From assembly GCA_902728285.1 (NCBI GenBank), contig CACVBU010000363.1, positions 543,497 through 607,496 of the forward strand: a stretch of DNA of 64,000 nt, read 5' to 3'. Shown piece after piece: positions 23,005 to 34,869 of this stretch. Position 1 is the stretch's first letter. Each line of letters begins with the position of its first letter. Source of the DNA: Clytia hemisphaerica. Its lineage: Eukaryota > Cnidaria > Hydrozoa > Leptothecata > Clytiidae. The notes under the pieces are model-generated. The model was given only the letters and a program-made list of their open reading frames with translations, was not told the DNA's origin and made no database searches. Position numbers and translations under genes: made by a program.

Positions 23005-23290
23005 ATTCACGGTTGAGCTCATCCGCGAAATTTTAAGATTTAATTTGGCGGATGAGTCTATTGTGAGATAATATTTTTACGATTTTGTGCTATTTTTGCT
23101 ATTTTACTGCAAACGATGCATGTTGGTTGTAAAATACGCAATATTGGCGCTTCTTTGATACCAAACATGTTAAAAGTGGATAAGACCTTTTCAAATTTCC
23201 ATTGGGACTTATTTTCGCGGATGACACCCAAATCCACGCAATCCGCGAAATTTAATCCTCACAAAAATTAATCCCATTAAAGTATTTCAA
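23005..23290 (+). repeat. Dispersed repeat, copy 2
   Basis: Partner of 21366-21660 in the same orientation. This copy keeps the CGCGAAATTT phrases better: GAGCTCATCCGCGAAATTT at its start and AATCCGCGAAATTTAATCC at its end. It encodes nothing. Confidence 0.7.
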
Positions 23291-24388
23291 TTCGCATATC
23301 AAATATTCGACTTTGTTTAAGTGTCGAATAATTTCTTATTTTTTGTTGTCGACAGTTTCGGGTGATTTACCCCCTCCAACTGTCGAATTGAAGAAAAAGC
23401 CTGTCTTGATAACTGTGATAAATTAACACCGACAAAAAAGATTTATCGTGATAAAATTCATTTTATTTCTTGGTTTGTCATATTACATAAAATAAACGTC
23501 CCAGGTGTTTATCAAGTTTTAACTTTTAAGAGAGGCGTTATTCTTTTTATTGAACAATTCCTCTTTTGTCCTACGTTCTCCAGATTCAATAAAGAATTCT
23601 TCTTTTCAATGTTTGTTTTAGCGCAGGTCCTGCTTACCTATTAGTCTCGAAAGTACGAGTTGAAATACTACGAATCGATGCGTTTCTTCCTTTAGTAAAA
23701 CATTCTCAGTAGCACTTCGAGCATTTTATAGTACTTTTAAATGCAACATTTATTTGAGGAGGGGGAGTTTATTCGAAGTAATACGATAGGATGGTCCATC
23801 CATTTTAATTTGGATTTCAAACGATTTATTTAGAACGCGATACAAATTCTCAAAACTTTTGAAAATCAGTGTATGATTTTCATTTTGACATAAGCTAGCG
23901 AGTTTTCAACAAGCTTTATGTTTTATTACTTTAACCATCATCCAAATAAAAATAGACGGATTAAAAGAATCGTGCTTTGAGCCTGAGTTTCAGACGTAAT
24001 GTATAAACTCCGTTCAACAAATCACCTTTGTAGACATATAGAAAGACGCCTTATCGCAGATTAGGGCTGATCCTTGAGGCTCTTTTTTTCGTTTTCAATC
24101 AGATTAATTTTTAATTATTCTCATGACACAATTAAAACGAGAATCTAATCTAAATAAATTTTCTAAATTTTTCTCTGTTATGATACCATTCGTAAGTCTT
24201 CTGTTAGTTTTATAAAAGGAAATGCTATTTGGTCTAGAAGAAGTTTGTAAAGAACGCACCTTAATTCTTGATATGTGAAAAAATGCGCATGACTTTATTT
24301 TTTGTCCTTCATTATATTTTACGAATATACTTACTTTCTATTAGTATATGATGTATTAGTATATAAGTAATGAGTGTGATTATTTACG
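23291..24388. other. No recognisable gene
   Basis: About 1.1 kb of AT-rich sequence with no ORF above 60 codons that looks coding and no clear repeat, apart from short TGTCGAA phrases near 23310-23390. Confidence 0.4.
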
Positions 24389-24716
24389 TGGGTCCCGTGC
24401 CCTCGTGGGTCCCGTGGGTCCTGTGCCCTCGTGGGTTCGTGCCCCCGTGGGTCCAAAAAAAAAACCTGTGGGTCCAAAAAAAAAACCTGTGGGTCCTAAA
24501 AAAAAACCCGTGGGTCCGAAAAAAAAAAACCCGTGGGTCCTAAAAAAAAACCCGTGGGTCCGAAAAAAAAAAACCTGTGGGCCCAAAAAAAAAACCTGCG
24601 GGTCCTAAAAAAAAACCCGTGGGTCCGAAAAAAAAAACCTGTGGGCCCAAAAAAAAAACCTGCGGGTCCAAAAAAAATCCCGTGGGTCCAAAAAAGAAAT
24701 CTCGTGGGTCCAAAAT
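24389..24716. repeat. Minisatellite of GTGGGTCC plus poly-A units
   Basis: About 15 units of GTGGGTCC followed by 7-10 A and ACC(C/T), spacing 21-23 bases, preceded by units without the A run (GTGGGTCCCGTGCCCTC). Some units carry GGGCCC or TGCGGGTCC variants. Frames on both strands translate to Gly-Pro-Lys-Lys or Phe-Phe-Gly-Pro repeats and are not genes. Confidence 0.92.
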
Positions 24717-25335
24717 ACGAAAATCTCCAAAATGGACAAACATTAAGTTCACCGGTGCCATCACATGGGCTGATAACGTAAGCGAGGAAGAGAAGCAGCT
24801 TTTATTGAATATTTTTTTCATCGATATTACTTTGCATGAAAAGCTTTTTTCAAGATTAGTTCATTAGTTTGTTTCCGATTTTGGCACAAATATACAAAAT
24901 TGTCAAAAATGTGACAGTAGAGCCAGATTTTCGCAAAAATAATTTTCAGTCGGAAATATTTCCGATATTGCCAAATCTTCTTGAGATTTCAAATTTTATT
25001 TGGACTTTTTCTTCATTCTTTTGTTCTTTCACTCAAAATATTTGTTTATAGCATTTCCCAATACTTTCTAAAACTGCTGATTATGTCCGGGAAAAACGGG
25101 TTTCCTTGAGTTTCTGGAGTTGCGATCAAGTTTTGCTCATGAATTTTGTTCGTTCTTTTGTTTATTCTTTTCAGGGTTTTTCATTTACGCTTTGAACTAT
25201 TTTTACTTATTACTATGTTACAGGTAGGTTCTATCAGCATCCAGTTTGTTTTTCTGTTGATAAGATTTTTATTTTCTTCAAAATATTTTATTATTCGCTT
25301 GACATTTTTAGTGGAGAAGCCTAGGATATATTATT

Positions 25336-25579
25336 TAGGCCCATTCCAGAGGAAATGGTACGCCACGCTCTTTTTGGACTGGGTACGGCTAGTAGGGAAC
25401 TAGGAGCGCCGCAACCAATGGACCATTTGATAACACCCATAGAGTCGGTTCAACTGGGCATAGACTATTTCGAACCGTGGTTGACGTTTTCCTGTAATGG
25501 CCGTTTACCAGATTCTCTGCATTTGAAAATAACTGTGTTATATGAAGTAATTTTTTTTAGTATGGATTTTTCTATTTAG
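25336..25579 (+). other. ORF of unknown origin upstream of the MULE
   Basis: After a TTTTAG acceptor-like site the frame reads MVRHALFGLGTASRELGAP, IESVQLGIDYFEPWLTFS and NGRLPDSLHLKIT. It has a more even composition and higher GC than its surroundings, so it may be an exon, but I do not recognise it and it does not resemble the MULE N-terminus. It ends shortly before the MULE coding blocks. Confidence 0.3.
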
Positions 25580-25648
25580 GTATCTTCATTATTCCAACTT
25601 AACCCTTTTAAAAAGTAAAACCACAGTTTTCTCTTTCTTTAAGGTTGC

Positions 25649-27556
25649 TTGGTGAGTGTGAACCACAATGAAAATGATGAATTTTTGGGCATGTTTTTTC
25701 AGGACAAATCAATGAAAGTAGACTTTACAAATTTCCCTGAAATTATTTTTCTCCATGCCACCTTTAAGCTAAATGAACTTCGATTGCCAGCATACATTTT
25801 TCTTATGGAAGATTCGATGGGCCAAAGTGAAGTTGTTGGGGCTGCACTTATGGTCAACGAGACCAAAGAAAATTTAACTTGGCTGATCGAAACATTCAAA
25901 AAGAAAATCCTGCTGATGGGACTGAGAGTAGTAATGGCAGAAAGGACATTAATGAGCGTAATCGAATCACTGAGATCCTAAATGTCCCCACACTCATTTG
26001 TCTGTTTCATGCATTGAAAACTTTCAAGCGTGAATTAAGTAATCTTTCTTTGAACTCTGTCACTAACGAGAATGAAAAAATCATTTTCCAAAACCTTTGC
26101 TATGCTCACACAAAGGAAGCTTTCGACGACTTTCAGGCAGAGTTTATGGCTATCGACTGTCCAAAATTGAGGCAGTATTATGTTAAAAATTGGACGCCGA
26201 TTTCAAATGAGTGGGTGAAATGTTTTAAAGCCGAATATGGAAAATTTTTGAATTCAACTAACAATCGGCTTGAGAGTATATAAACTCTAAATTGAAGTCA
26301 GTCATTGGTCATCGAAGCTCTTTAGAAGAGTTTGTGCGTGGCTTTTTCACGGTTCTCTCCTCACTGCGCTCTGAAAGGGACCTGAAAGTCGCTAACGAAT
26401 TCCTGAAAGCAAGAATTGAAACTCCAAGTGATCCTAATATTCAATTATCCGGAGCCACTTGACGTCATATTCAGCTGACTTTGTTTGTGAAGAGCTTTCT
26501 GCCATTGGCAAAACAGATGTTCGCAACAGTACTATTGATTCCTGCCGCTGTCATTTTTATAATTCAATACGTTTGCCATGTAGGCATATTTTTCTATCTC
26601 GCTCCATTGCAATGTGTGACCCTCTGTTCGACAAAAGCCTTTGTGAAAACCGTTGGTCTAAAAAGTACTTTATTGAGCACCAACGGTTGTTTACAAAACA
26701 AGTTGCATCTTCTGGTACTGTTACTTCGATCACTTCCCCAAGCCGTCCGCTTAAATCTCTTAACCAAAATGAAAGATATAGAACTGCCAACGATGTGTGT
26801 AAAAGCCTTGCAAGTTTGGCTTCGGAGACTGGGGGCACTATCTTCAACGAACGTATAAGCCAACTCAAAGCTTTAGAAGAGATATGGCTGAATGGAAAAG
26901 AATTTCGAATTCCCACACTAACGAAATCCAGCCAAACCAATGTAGTCAAGTCTGATCCAAAACCAATAGGTGAATAGGCCTTTTCATAAATTACGTTAGG
27001 AACAACACTTGCCTCGTTTTCGAAATAATGCTACAAATTCCCAACAGATTTTTTTAGAGGTGCATTCTTTTCATAAAAGTATGAGGTCTCAAGGGAGATG
27101 ATCACCTTGGTAATCGTTTCAAAGCGAGGCAAGTGTGGTTGGTGACGTAATTTATGAAAAGACCAATCTTTATCGATTTTATCAAAACATTATTTTTCAT
27201 AATTTGTGCGATTAATCTATTTAACTTTTATAACAATAGCGGACAAGTTTTCAAACTAAATGTAAAAACCATATTTACTCTATCTACAAGCTTTTTTTAA
27301 AATAAGGACCAGTAAATTTTGGCTCAGGTTGGGCTGCACTTTTTGGAATTTTTAATTTGTTCGTAGTATTTACTATATCTTATTTTGTTAGAGAAGAATT
27401 TGAAACTTTATTTTTTAGTAAGCAATACGAATGTTTGCAATGGAGAAGAATCGCAAGTTTCAAAACTGAAGCTGCCTCCAAAGATTAAGGTTAAAGGAAG
27501 ACCAAAAGGATCAGGAAAGACAGTGATAGGGTTAACAAGAAAAAAGAAGTTAAATG
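25649..27556 (+). pseudogene. MULE transposase with SWIM zinc finger (ZSWIM1/3-like)
   Basis: Blocks in order: EIIFLHATFKLNELRLPAY and MVNETKENLTWLIETFKK (25700-25910), VVMAE (25930), TLICLFHALKTFKREL (26000), NNRLESI (26260), EEFVRGFFTVLSSLRSERD (26320), then the SWIM finger CRCHFYNSIRLPCRH (26545-26590). These are the order and spacing of MULE transposases and of their domesticated relatives ZSWIM1/3. An intron (26970-27418) joins in phase to VSNTNVCNGEES and the basic KIKVKGRPKGSGKTVIGLT, an AT-hook-like tail. Frame changes occur near 25905, 25930, 25945, 26280 and 26460, so this copy is broken as assembled. Confidence 0.85.
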
Positions 27557-28050
27557 GTATTTTACCTATTTGATTTTTTATATCACTTCTTCTTTTAAAG
27601 AATTCTACATCTTTAAAGGTTTTTTAGAAATTCAGGATTTTCGATTTTGGTGCTTAGCCCCCCACCCCCGGTCAATAATTTTTTAGGAGTATTTTACCTT
27701 TAAATTTTGCCTTTATTCGAATTATTTTAGTTTTTTGAGTGTGTTTTTACGCAATTTAGAACATCAAAATACGAATAAAGTTACGTTAGAGTTGGTTGGA
27801 TAAATGCAGCGATTCCTGACCTGATGCATTCCTTTTATACCAATCGTTTTAAAAGCCACAAAAAGTACCAAAGATTCAATCTGAGTTTGAGGTAATGCAT
27901 AACTTTTTCTGTGTTATTTTTACGAAGATCATTTGAAAGTAATGACAGGCAGCAGTTGCAGAACAGAAGTAGTTTGCCATATTTCTTTTTTTTTTCGTTA
28001 GGTATGAAATATACAGATCTTCGTTCAAAACTTTAACCCTATTTTTATCA

Positions 28051-28739
28051 GGGGGTGTTTTCCACCAGGCTGGCACTCTTTTACTAATAGCTCACTGAAA
28101 AAAAAAATTAACACTCTGAAAGTTTTTTACTTTCAATATAAACCTATTAGCAGCATGGATACCAACTTTTACAATTATACACCGACCAGATCAGGTTTTA
28201 TGACTTTTATGTGCAGGCATATCATAAAATTCAGCTAAAACCCTGTAAAATCCCAAAATCTTAAATTTAGCAAACTTTTGATCTAGGCATCCAACTGACT
28301 TCAAATTTTGACAGGTTTTAGGTATTAATAACAAATTTTAAAAAATATTTAAAAAATTTACAAAAACTGCTGACGTCATCAAAAATGTCGTCATTATTTT
28401 TTGAAAAAATTTACTCATTTTCTGCATGGAATTTTATTAGTATGTTTAAAATCTACAAATACGTTAAAGATATTATTTTTGGCTTTTAGAAATTCAAAAC
28501 AGAATTGAAAAATCTCCATTCGTTCAACTTTAATTGCAATTTTATTAAATAGTACTTTTTCATTAGTCAGCGATAATTGTGAAACTTTGTGATGACGTCG
28601 TCACCTTTATGATGACGTCATCAACCCAAATTTTTTTCTATGAACTTCTTTTATGGTAAGAACATTTCTGCCAAATTTGAAGTCCATATCTTTTCTAGAT
28701 CAAAAGTTATGCAAGGCTGGTGGAAAACACCCCCCCCCC
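28051..28739. mobile_element. MITE with GGGGGTGTTTTCCACCA ends
   Basis: The left end GGGGGTGTTTTCCACCAGGC (28051-28070) matches the right end GGCTGGTGGAAAACACCCCC (28715-28734) as an inverted repeat. Inside, a second inverted pair (ACTTTTGATCTAG and GACTTCAAATTT, at 28272-28310 and 28660-28705) and several TGACGTCA palindromes add fold-back potential. I cannot find a clear target duplication. No protein is encoded. Confidence 0.65.
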
Positions 28740-28741
28740 TT

Positions 28742-28965
28742 GAGTTGAAATTACATGACATCAAAGATTTAGCCAAGTTCAAAACTGAGATAAAAAACTG
28801 GAATGGCTCTAAATGTTCATGTAACATCTGTCGGTAATTGAACACAAAAGATCTCGTCGTTTTTAATCTTATTTTGTAAAATGTTGGATTTTATTAGTTA
28901 TGAATTTTTGATTTGTAACTACGTTCCCCCAACAAGAAAGAAAGAAATTATTATTATTATTGAGA
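28742..28965 (+). mobile_element. 5'-truncated LINE tail
   Basis: The frame reads LHDIKDLAKFKTEIKNWN then CSCNICR and a stop at 28838. This resembles the last residues of LINE-encoded reverse transcriptases, which often end F-K-x2-I-K-x-W-x4-C-x-C-x2-C. A short 3' region follows and ends in ATTATTATTATTATT at 28948-28962, a microsatellite tail as in CR1-like LINEs. It abuts the MITE on its left. Confidence 0.45.
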
Positions 28966-29335
28966 ATACAAAATCCTAAAATGCCTGATAATAATAGGGT
29001 TAAATGTAGCTATTTTAAGAATTAAAGTAGAAACGCAGCAAAAACTTCGCATTTTCAATTACACTTGTAATTGATTAAGATTTTTGCCTGTATCAACGGC
29101 TTGCATCGTAACCTGTTAATATAATGCAAAATGTCTTAAACATTCAGCCTCAACTTACAGTAACTTTTATTTTGGCTATTACAACCGATCCATCAATACT
29201 ATGTATGTTAAATGTATTTTATTGCGTGGGTCATTCTCCAACTGTCTAAAGACCAAATTTTTATTATTAATGATTTATCAATACATACAATGTAAGCTTT
29301 GACGAACTTTGATCATTCTTGTTTTTTCCTTTCAG

Positions 29336-31740
29336 CTTCCTGATCATTTTGAAAGCAACAACGATTGCTTCGGAGTGAATGGGTAAATATCTTCTTTAAT
29401 TGACAGCTCCATACACTTAATTCTAAACCCTGGTTTTGTCCCCTCCCCTACCTTTGGGTGGATAGCTATCGAAAGAGGAGCCTTAGGGTCGCCTCCGACT
29501 GCGGTCGCAGACTTACTTACTTAATTCTAAACTCTACAAAACCCTGTACCGATAATCTAAGCCAGAAACTTGCGCCACAAATTTCTCTTTAACCCGGGAA
29601 AAGGGGTACTCTTAGTTTCATGTAAAGAATATTAAATAAGGGGTTTCGATTCGTTTATCTATATATTAATAGTGGTAGTCTGTATGTCGTTTTGTCTTTC
29701 TTTCTTTCTTTCTGTCTGTGCTACTTTCGTTTTCGCACGCAATGTTTTTGTTCTTCCAAAAGATGACTTTTATTTTGTTCTTGCTCCACAAATTTGTTCA
29801 ACGATATTCGCGCCTTTTTATAAAGACTTTGTTTTGATTGATAGATTAGACTTTTTATTTTCTTTTTTTTTCTTTCTTTTCTTTTGTTTTATGTTTTGGA
29901 ATGCAATTAACGACCTTATTTGATTTGAGACATTCGAATTCTTTTCAAAACAAAAGAAATCTTTTAAACTGAATCTATTAAAGAAAAGAACAAATTTAAA
30001 ATAAAACACAAGATAACATAACACCATAACAAGTTTGTTAGAACAACAGCAACATTAAAAATACAATCAAAAGGCGGTAAAAACTAGAATTCTTTCTTCG
30101 TAAAAAGGGACCTTTTAAACATGTATGTCGATAATTATTTTGCTGTAAATCTAAGTCATTGTTGAATTTGAAAAATTATTGAAGTTATGACGAAGTTATT
30201 TTATAAAAAGCAACATAAAATTGCGCTATCACGCTTTTTTGTCTGCGTGTCCTAGCTGCCTTCCGGGGGGACTATGGCTGACTTTCGGCCCTGCCCCTCG
30301 GACCCTTAGGAGAATAAAGAGAAGAAACAGGGGAAATTGTGTGAATTTTAATTCACTTTTTGGAACTAATTTGACCAAATTTCTATCTTTCTGAGGACAA
30401 AAAGTTGAAATTTTCCTATTTTTCCAATTCTTAGTGGGACTGAAGTTTGATTTTCCGATTTTTCAAACTGCCATGTTTCAAAAAAGGCGGCCTTAAGGCC
30501 GGCACATACCCATACCCTTCTCTTGTCTAAGTCACCCGGGAGGGATAGAGTCAAACTTTGAAGAGAATTCTTCCCTTTAATTATTTTGATTTTATCGTGT
30601 TTAATCCACCTTCCCAACATCTCAAAGGACTTTAAATGCGTTCAGCAAACAGCTAAACCGGCGTGCGACGCCGGGTACCGGCTAGTTTATATTATTACGA
30701 TAAACGATATTAAAAATCATTTAGCATTTCGTACTCATTAAAATAAATCCAATGCAACCTTTTCTACAAAATACTTCAAATCCTCTTTGGGTCAATGGAC
30801 TTTCTACTCCTTGAACAGGTGACATCAAACGCATATGTAAGAGGCTAAAAAATTCTTCCTTTGAAATTTCTTCAAATATCTTTCATATCTTCATGTTTCT
30901 TCTTTGTTTCTTTTCGTATTGTCGCATCTTGACCTTATATACCAATTACATTTTTGAAGGCAGATAACGGTTTTAAACCGGGGTTACTTAAATAGCGTGA
31001 ATCAAAACATAAGGATTTTAATAAAACAGGATCAGTCGGACCTTAGATCGTGTTTTTGTCTTGTTCGCTTTCGATATCTGATTGTTTTTTTTTGTTAGCT
31101 ATATACGTGACCCAATTAAGCGTGCTGTGATCGAAGTTCCCGGTGATGGTCACTGCCTTCTGTATGCTTTTGAGATAGCTCTTCATGTATCCGAAGTGTC
31201 TTGCATGAAACCAACCTATGATACGCTGAAAACGATGGTGCTGAAAGATTTTGCATCGTACTGGGACAAATACCGTTAATTTCTTTTGTGACAATGATAT
31301 TTCTTTAACGTTTCACCTCATTTTGAATTTGGATTTTTAACGACATGCATCTCTAAAATGAGAGAAGATTTATTTGGTGTAGGTCAATATAACTAGATCC
31401 ATGATTAAATATTTCTCTATTGTATCCTTTAGATTAACTTATTTGGAAAATATTAATCTTAGAGGAACGTGGATATCCAGGAAGAGATAAAGCAATACAT
31501 CGAAAACAAAAGCTACGCACGACAAGTCGGAGATGAAATTCTTTTGAATTCTTTAATCAATGTACCAATGGCCACTGCCTTTTTATGGCGTCGTGAAAAA
31601 GACGGGTCTTTCATTTTGATTGGGCATCGGAAGCATTCTAAAACTGATTTGCCTTCAAACGGCCCGATCCAAATCCAAAAAATTGGAGAACATTACGAGC
31701 CTATTGTCGACAAAAGTTTTACTCTTGTTTGCTTAATACT
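29336..31740 (+). pseudogene. OTU-family cysteine protease domain, spliced, interrupted by a Helitron
   Basis: Exon 29336-29382 (LPDHFESNNDCFGVNG) has good splice sites and joins in phase to the exon at 31099 (YIRDPIKRAVIEVPGDGHC, then LLYAF). DGHC holds the OTU catalytic aspartate-cysteine pair. A later exon from about 31463 ends GEHYEPIVDK, with the expected catalytic histidine. OTU enzymes remove ubiquitin; in invertebrate transposons they also occur as accessory domains. The junction between 31274 and 31463 is not phase-consistent, so there is an indel or an unseen exon. It lies downstream of the SWIM-MULE in the same orientation, and may belong to it or be a separate gene. Confidence 0.6.
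29658..30685 (+). mobile_element. Non-autonomous Helitron in an intron
   Basis: It starts TCTATATATTAATAGTGGTA and ends with a perfect 7-bp hairpin, CCGGCGT-gcg-ACGCCGG (30658-30674), then GTACCGGCTAG. The element lies between A (29657) and T (30686), the classic Helitron insertion without target duplication. The CTTTCTTTCTTTCTT run near the 5' end is also common there. No Rep/helicase is encoded in its 1028 bp. It sits inside the intron 29383-31098 of the OTU exons and would be removed by splicing. Confidence 0.85.
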
Positions 31741-32680
31741 ATGGGGTCGTTTTGCAATTTTTTGAGAAAAAAAACACCCACACCCCATTTTATGATTTTT
31801 CCTCCCGAGCACCCGCCGCTCCTGCTTATTATTAGCCCCCCCCCATTTTTAAACACCCTCTTGCTTGATAATATCAAGCTCGACTGAATAATTTTCAATA
31901 TCCAATTTTTCTTGTCGACCTTAAAATTTATCTGCTTTAAAGTACAGAATTCATTTGAAAAATAACAAACAATTTTTATCATATAGAGACTTCAAAGGCA
32001 CTGTCCAGAACTCATGGATTATCTATGCAAGAGACTCAGGCCTTGTCACTTCTTTGTAAGTTTCATACTAAAGCTACTTTAAGTAAAGGGCTGCAACTTT
32101 AGTTCAAAGCACACAATGAAAAAAATCTAAATATACAGATTTGAAACCAGCAAGGTTAAAATGTTCTAAAAATTCATCAACTGGTAGTCATATCAAAGAT
32201 ATGTGACTTGTTGCTAAGAAAATTAAAAAAAATGTTACATATACCTTTGGAACAGAAAATCAGACAAGAAAATATCAAAATTTATTCTGTTAAGGTAAAG
32301 GCTAAAAATTACCTCTCATCATTGGATAGTTTTATATTTTTCTTGATTTCTTAGGTTCCTCGGAAGAAGAAGAATCAAAACATGCGACCAAGGGTAAACA
32401 TAATTAAAACATATTGTCCAATTTTTTAAGGCAATAAATCCCTTACGGAAACTAAATGCTCGTATTCCATTGAAAATTCTAGGTTCAAAACTTTGATGAA
32501 TTTCTAATTCATTGGGTATCAAAATGTATTTAAATTCTAGACTTTAAATTACATATAAAATGTATGATAAAAGATTACGTTGAACTTAAGCAAAGAAAAT
32601 ATAATTCAAATGTTGTTTCAATTGAATGCATTTTCCATTAACTTTTTTAAACGTAGTAAAATCATATTTTTAATGTGAAC
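31741..32680. other. AT-rich, possible small exons only
   Basis: Two short stretches with acceptor and donor signals, about 31987-32056 (before GTAAGT) and 32355-32392 (before GTAAAC), could be further exons of the OTU-region gene. They are too short to confirm and fit more than one frame. Around 31780-31860 a C-rich then AT tract resembles a decayed MITE end. Confidence 0.3.
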
Positions 32681-32689
32681 CACGGATTC

Positions 32690-32930
32690 ACTGAAATAAA
32701 ATGCATTTTTTATTCAATTTTTTAAACGCATTTAAACTAAATTTTTCGATATGCTGATGAATTGACAAAAAAAATGCAGCTCAAATAGTTTAACAAATAA
32801 AATGCGCTTTCCATTCGATTTTTTAAACGCATTGAAACTAAGTTTTTCGATATGGTCATGAATTCGAAAAAGTAAAATGCAGTTCAAATAGTTTTACAAA
32901 TAAAATGAGCTTTCCATTCCATGCTGTTTT
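32690..32930. repeat. Short tandem repeat, unit about 115 bp
   Basis: Two clear copies and a partial third of a unit with AAATGCATTTT, TTTTTTAAACGCATT, TTTTTCGATATG and AAATGCAG(C/T)TCAAATAG. Related AAATGCATTTTAAA phrases in the opposite sense occur at 33530-33770, so the two may be arms of an inverted structure. Confidence 0.65.
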
Positions 32931-34380
32931 AATTTTTTTTTGCTGAAATTCATTTTTTTCTAATTTTTTAAAACCAAAAAATAAGTAGAAAGATAAATTA
33001 GTAAAGAGAAATACCAGAGTAAATAGTTACGAGACTAAATGCAACCCAATATATTTTAAGTAAAACTATAGCCAGTCTATTCGATATTCAGAAAAGAGAT
33101 AGAATGATTAATGGTACAGGGACTACCAATACATCGAATACAGCTCAACAATGCAAACCCCTTACAAGCATCGATAAACCTTGGAAAATAATCAGAAAAT
33201 GCCCCGATAAAATCACTATAAGGACCCAAATACTGGTAGTGGTATTCTTACAGAGAAAAGAAAAATAATGCATTACAAATTCTCAATTCTTACGATTCTT
33301 ATGAAAAATCTTTCCTGTAAGAAATATTTCGGATATTGAAAAGGCATTTTAAATTTGGATTTTCAATTAATTGAAATTCATTGAAATCTTGTCCGCTATT
33401 TAAAGTGCATTTTAATTTTGACCTCGTTCATTAAAAATGTATTTATAATTTTCCTCAATTCTATTTTTCATGTTAAAAATGTATTTGTAATTGTGAAGTA
33501 TCAAAAAATTATAAAATTGTTCAAAAAAGTAAATGCATTTTAAATGAAATCCTAATGAATTATATATCCTATTTTCAAATGTTATTTCAATGCAATTAAA
33601 GTGCATACTGTATGCTATTCCATGATGCATTTTATTTACAAAATTTTTACTCTAGCAATGCGATTTAAATTCGTTTAACATTTTTGTCTAGGTCCAGGTT
33701 TCACTACATTTAAATTGCAATTAAACTCAAATTTCAATGACAAATTCGATGCATTTAAAACGCGTGGAAGTTCCGTAAGGGTATCCTCCCAAATAATATA
33801 AACAGGGTAATGTAGGTAGGTCTAGCAATGTTGATCAGGCATCACCACAGATAAGGTCGTAAAAATAAATGTGTTTCTTTGAATTATTAAAACGCGCGCA
33901 AAAGTGTAATAACAAACTCAAACACAAAACCTACGGACCTGCCGAGGATACCAAAAACTAGCTAGAGAAGTACTATCCACTGAACAAAGTTGGCACATCT
34001 TTGACCCGTTCTGTCACTACCGTTGTAGATAATACATTCGAAGATAAAGAAAAAAACACTTGAAATAGACTGCCACCATCTATGACAAGGGAAAATTGAA
34101 AGGGTTGAAAAAAGCATGAGAATTTTTTGAAAAGTTGGGTGATAGCCCGGTTCGATGCCTCGTATCCCCGTGGCCGCTCACCGCAAAAGCTGGTGAACGA
34201 CTGCATTTAAACTGAGTTGAAAGCTTGAAAATTCAGAACTGTGACGTGTTATGACTATACGCAGACTAAGATTGAGTTTACCAACTGTAGCACCTTGGGC
34301 ACGCATTCTTTGAATAAATATGTGAGACTTGTCTCTCAAGTCTATATTAGCGAGGTTAAGCAAGAAGCTAACTATTACGT
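32931..34380. other. AT-rich spacer without a supported gene
   Basis: No ORF with coding character. The part 33360-33780 is dominated by ATGCATTT and ATTTAAAT phrases, related to the tandem repeat on its left. The rest up to the LINE shows nothing I can assign. Confidence 0.4.
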
Positions 34381-34384
34381 ACGG

Positions 34385-34518
34385 AATCTATTACGTGAGT
34401 TTTTCGCGGGCTACAGCCCGAATCTCAAGGCTAACTCTGTCCCGTGAAATTTGACCTGTACGTCATAGCTTGGGGAGTGGATCTATTGCGCGAAATTCTC
34501 CAATCTCACGTAATAGAT
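34385..34518. repeat. Small inverted-repeat element
   Basis: ATCTATTACGTGAG at the left end and CTCACGTAATAGAT at the right end are exact inverted copies about 105 bases apart, with a related TCTATTGCGCG phrase between them. This could be a very short MITE or a transcribed hairpin. No target duplication is clear. Confidence 0.55.
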
Positions 34519-34869
34519 ATCGATTAGGATATAAACATGATCCACGGGAAATTTAGCTTACGGAGCTTGGGCTGGATCGTTTAGGATCAAAAATCACCCG
34601 AAAAGAATGTAAACAGAAAAGAAACTTTGGTAACTTTTTTTTGATTTCTGACAAGTTTGAGCTGATTGATTTTTTTTTGATTTTGATGTCTTTCTTTTTT
34701 ATGAACTATTTACATTTTTATTTGACGTCAAATAGTTAAGACATGAAATTGCAGCTCCAAATGAAAATGAAAATTTCCAGTGGAAAACTCTACAAAAAAT
34801 AACCAAAAAGCTGTTTTTCAAACAAAAATCAACTACTACAATCCATCTATTTGACCAAAACTCATCCAA

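Noticed and set aside
24380-24867. Several 60-96 residue frames rich in Gly-Pro-Lys or Phe-Gly-Pro
   Set aside because: They are translations of the GTGGGTCC/poly-A minisatellite on both strands, with no non-repeat coding sequence.
29672-29923. 83-residue hydrophobic plus-strand frame
   Set aside because: It is the T-rich 5' part of the non-autonomous Helitron.
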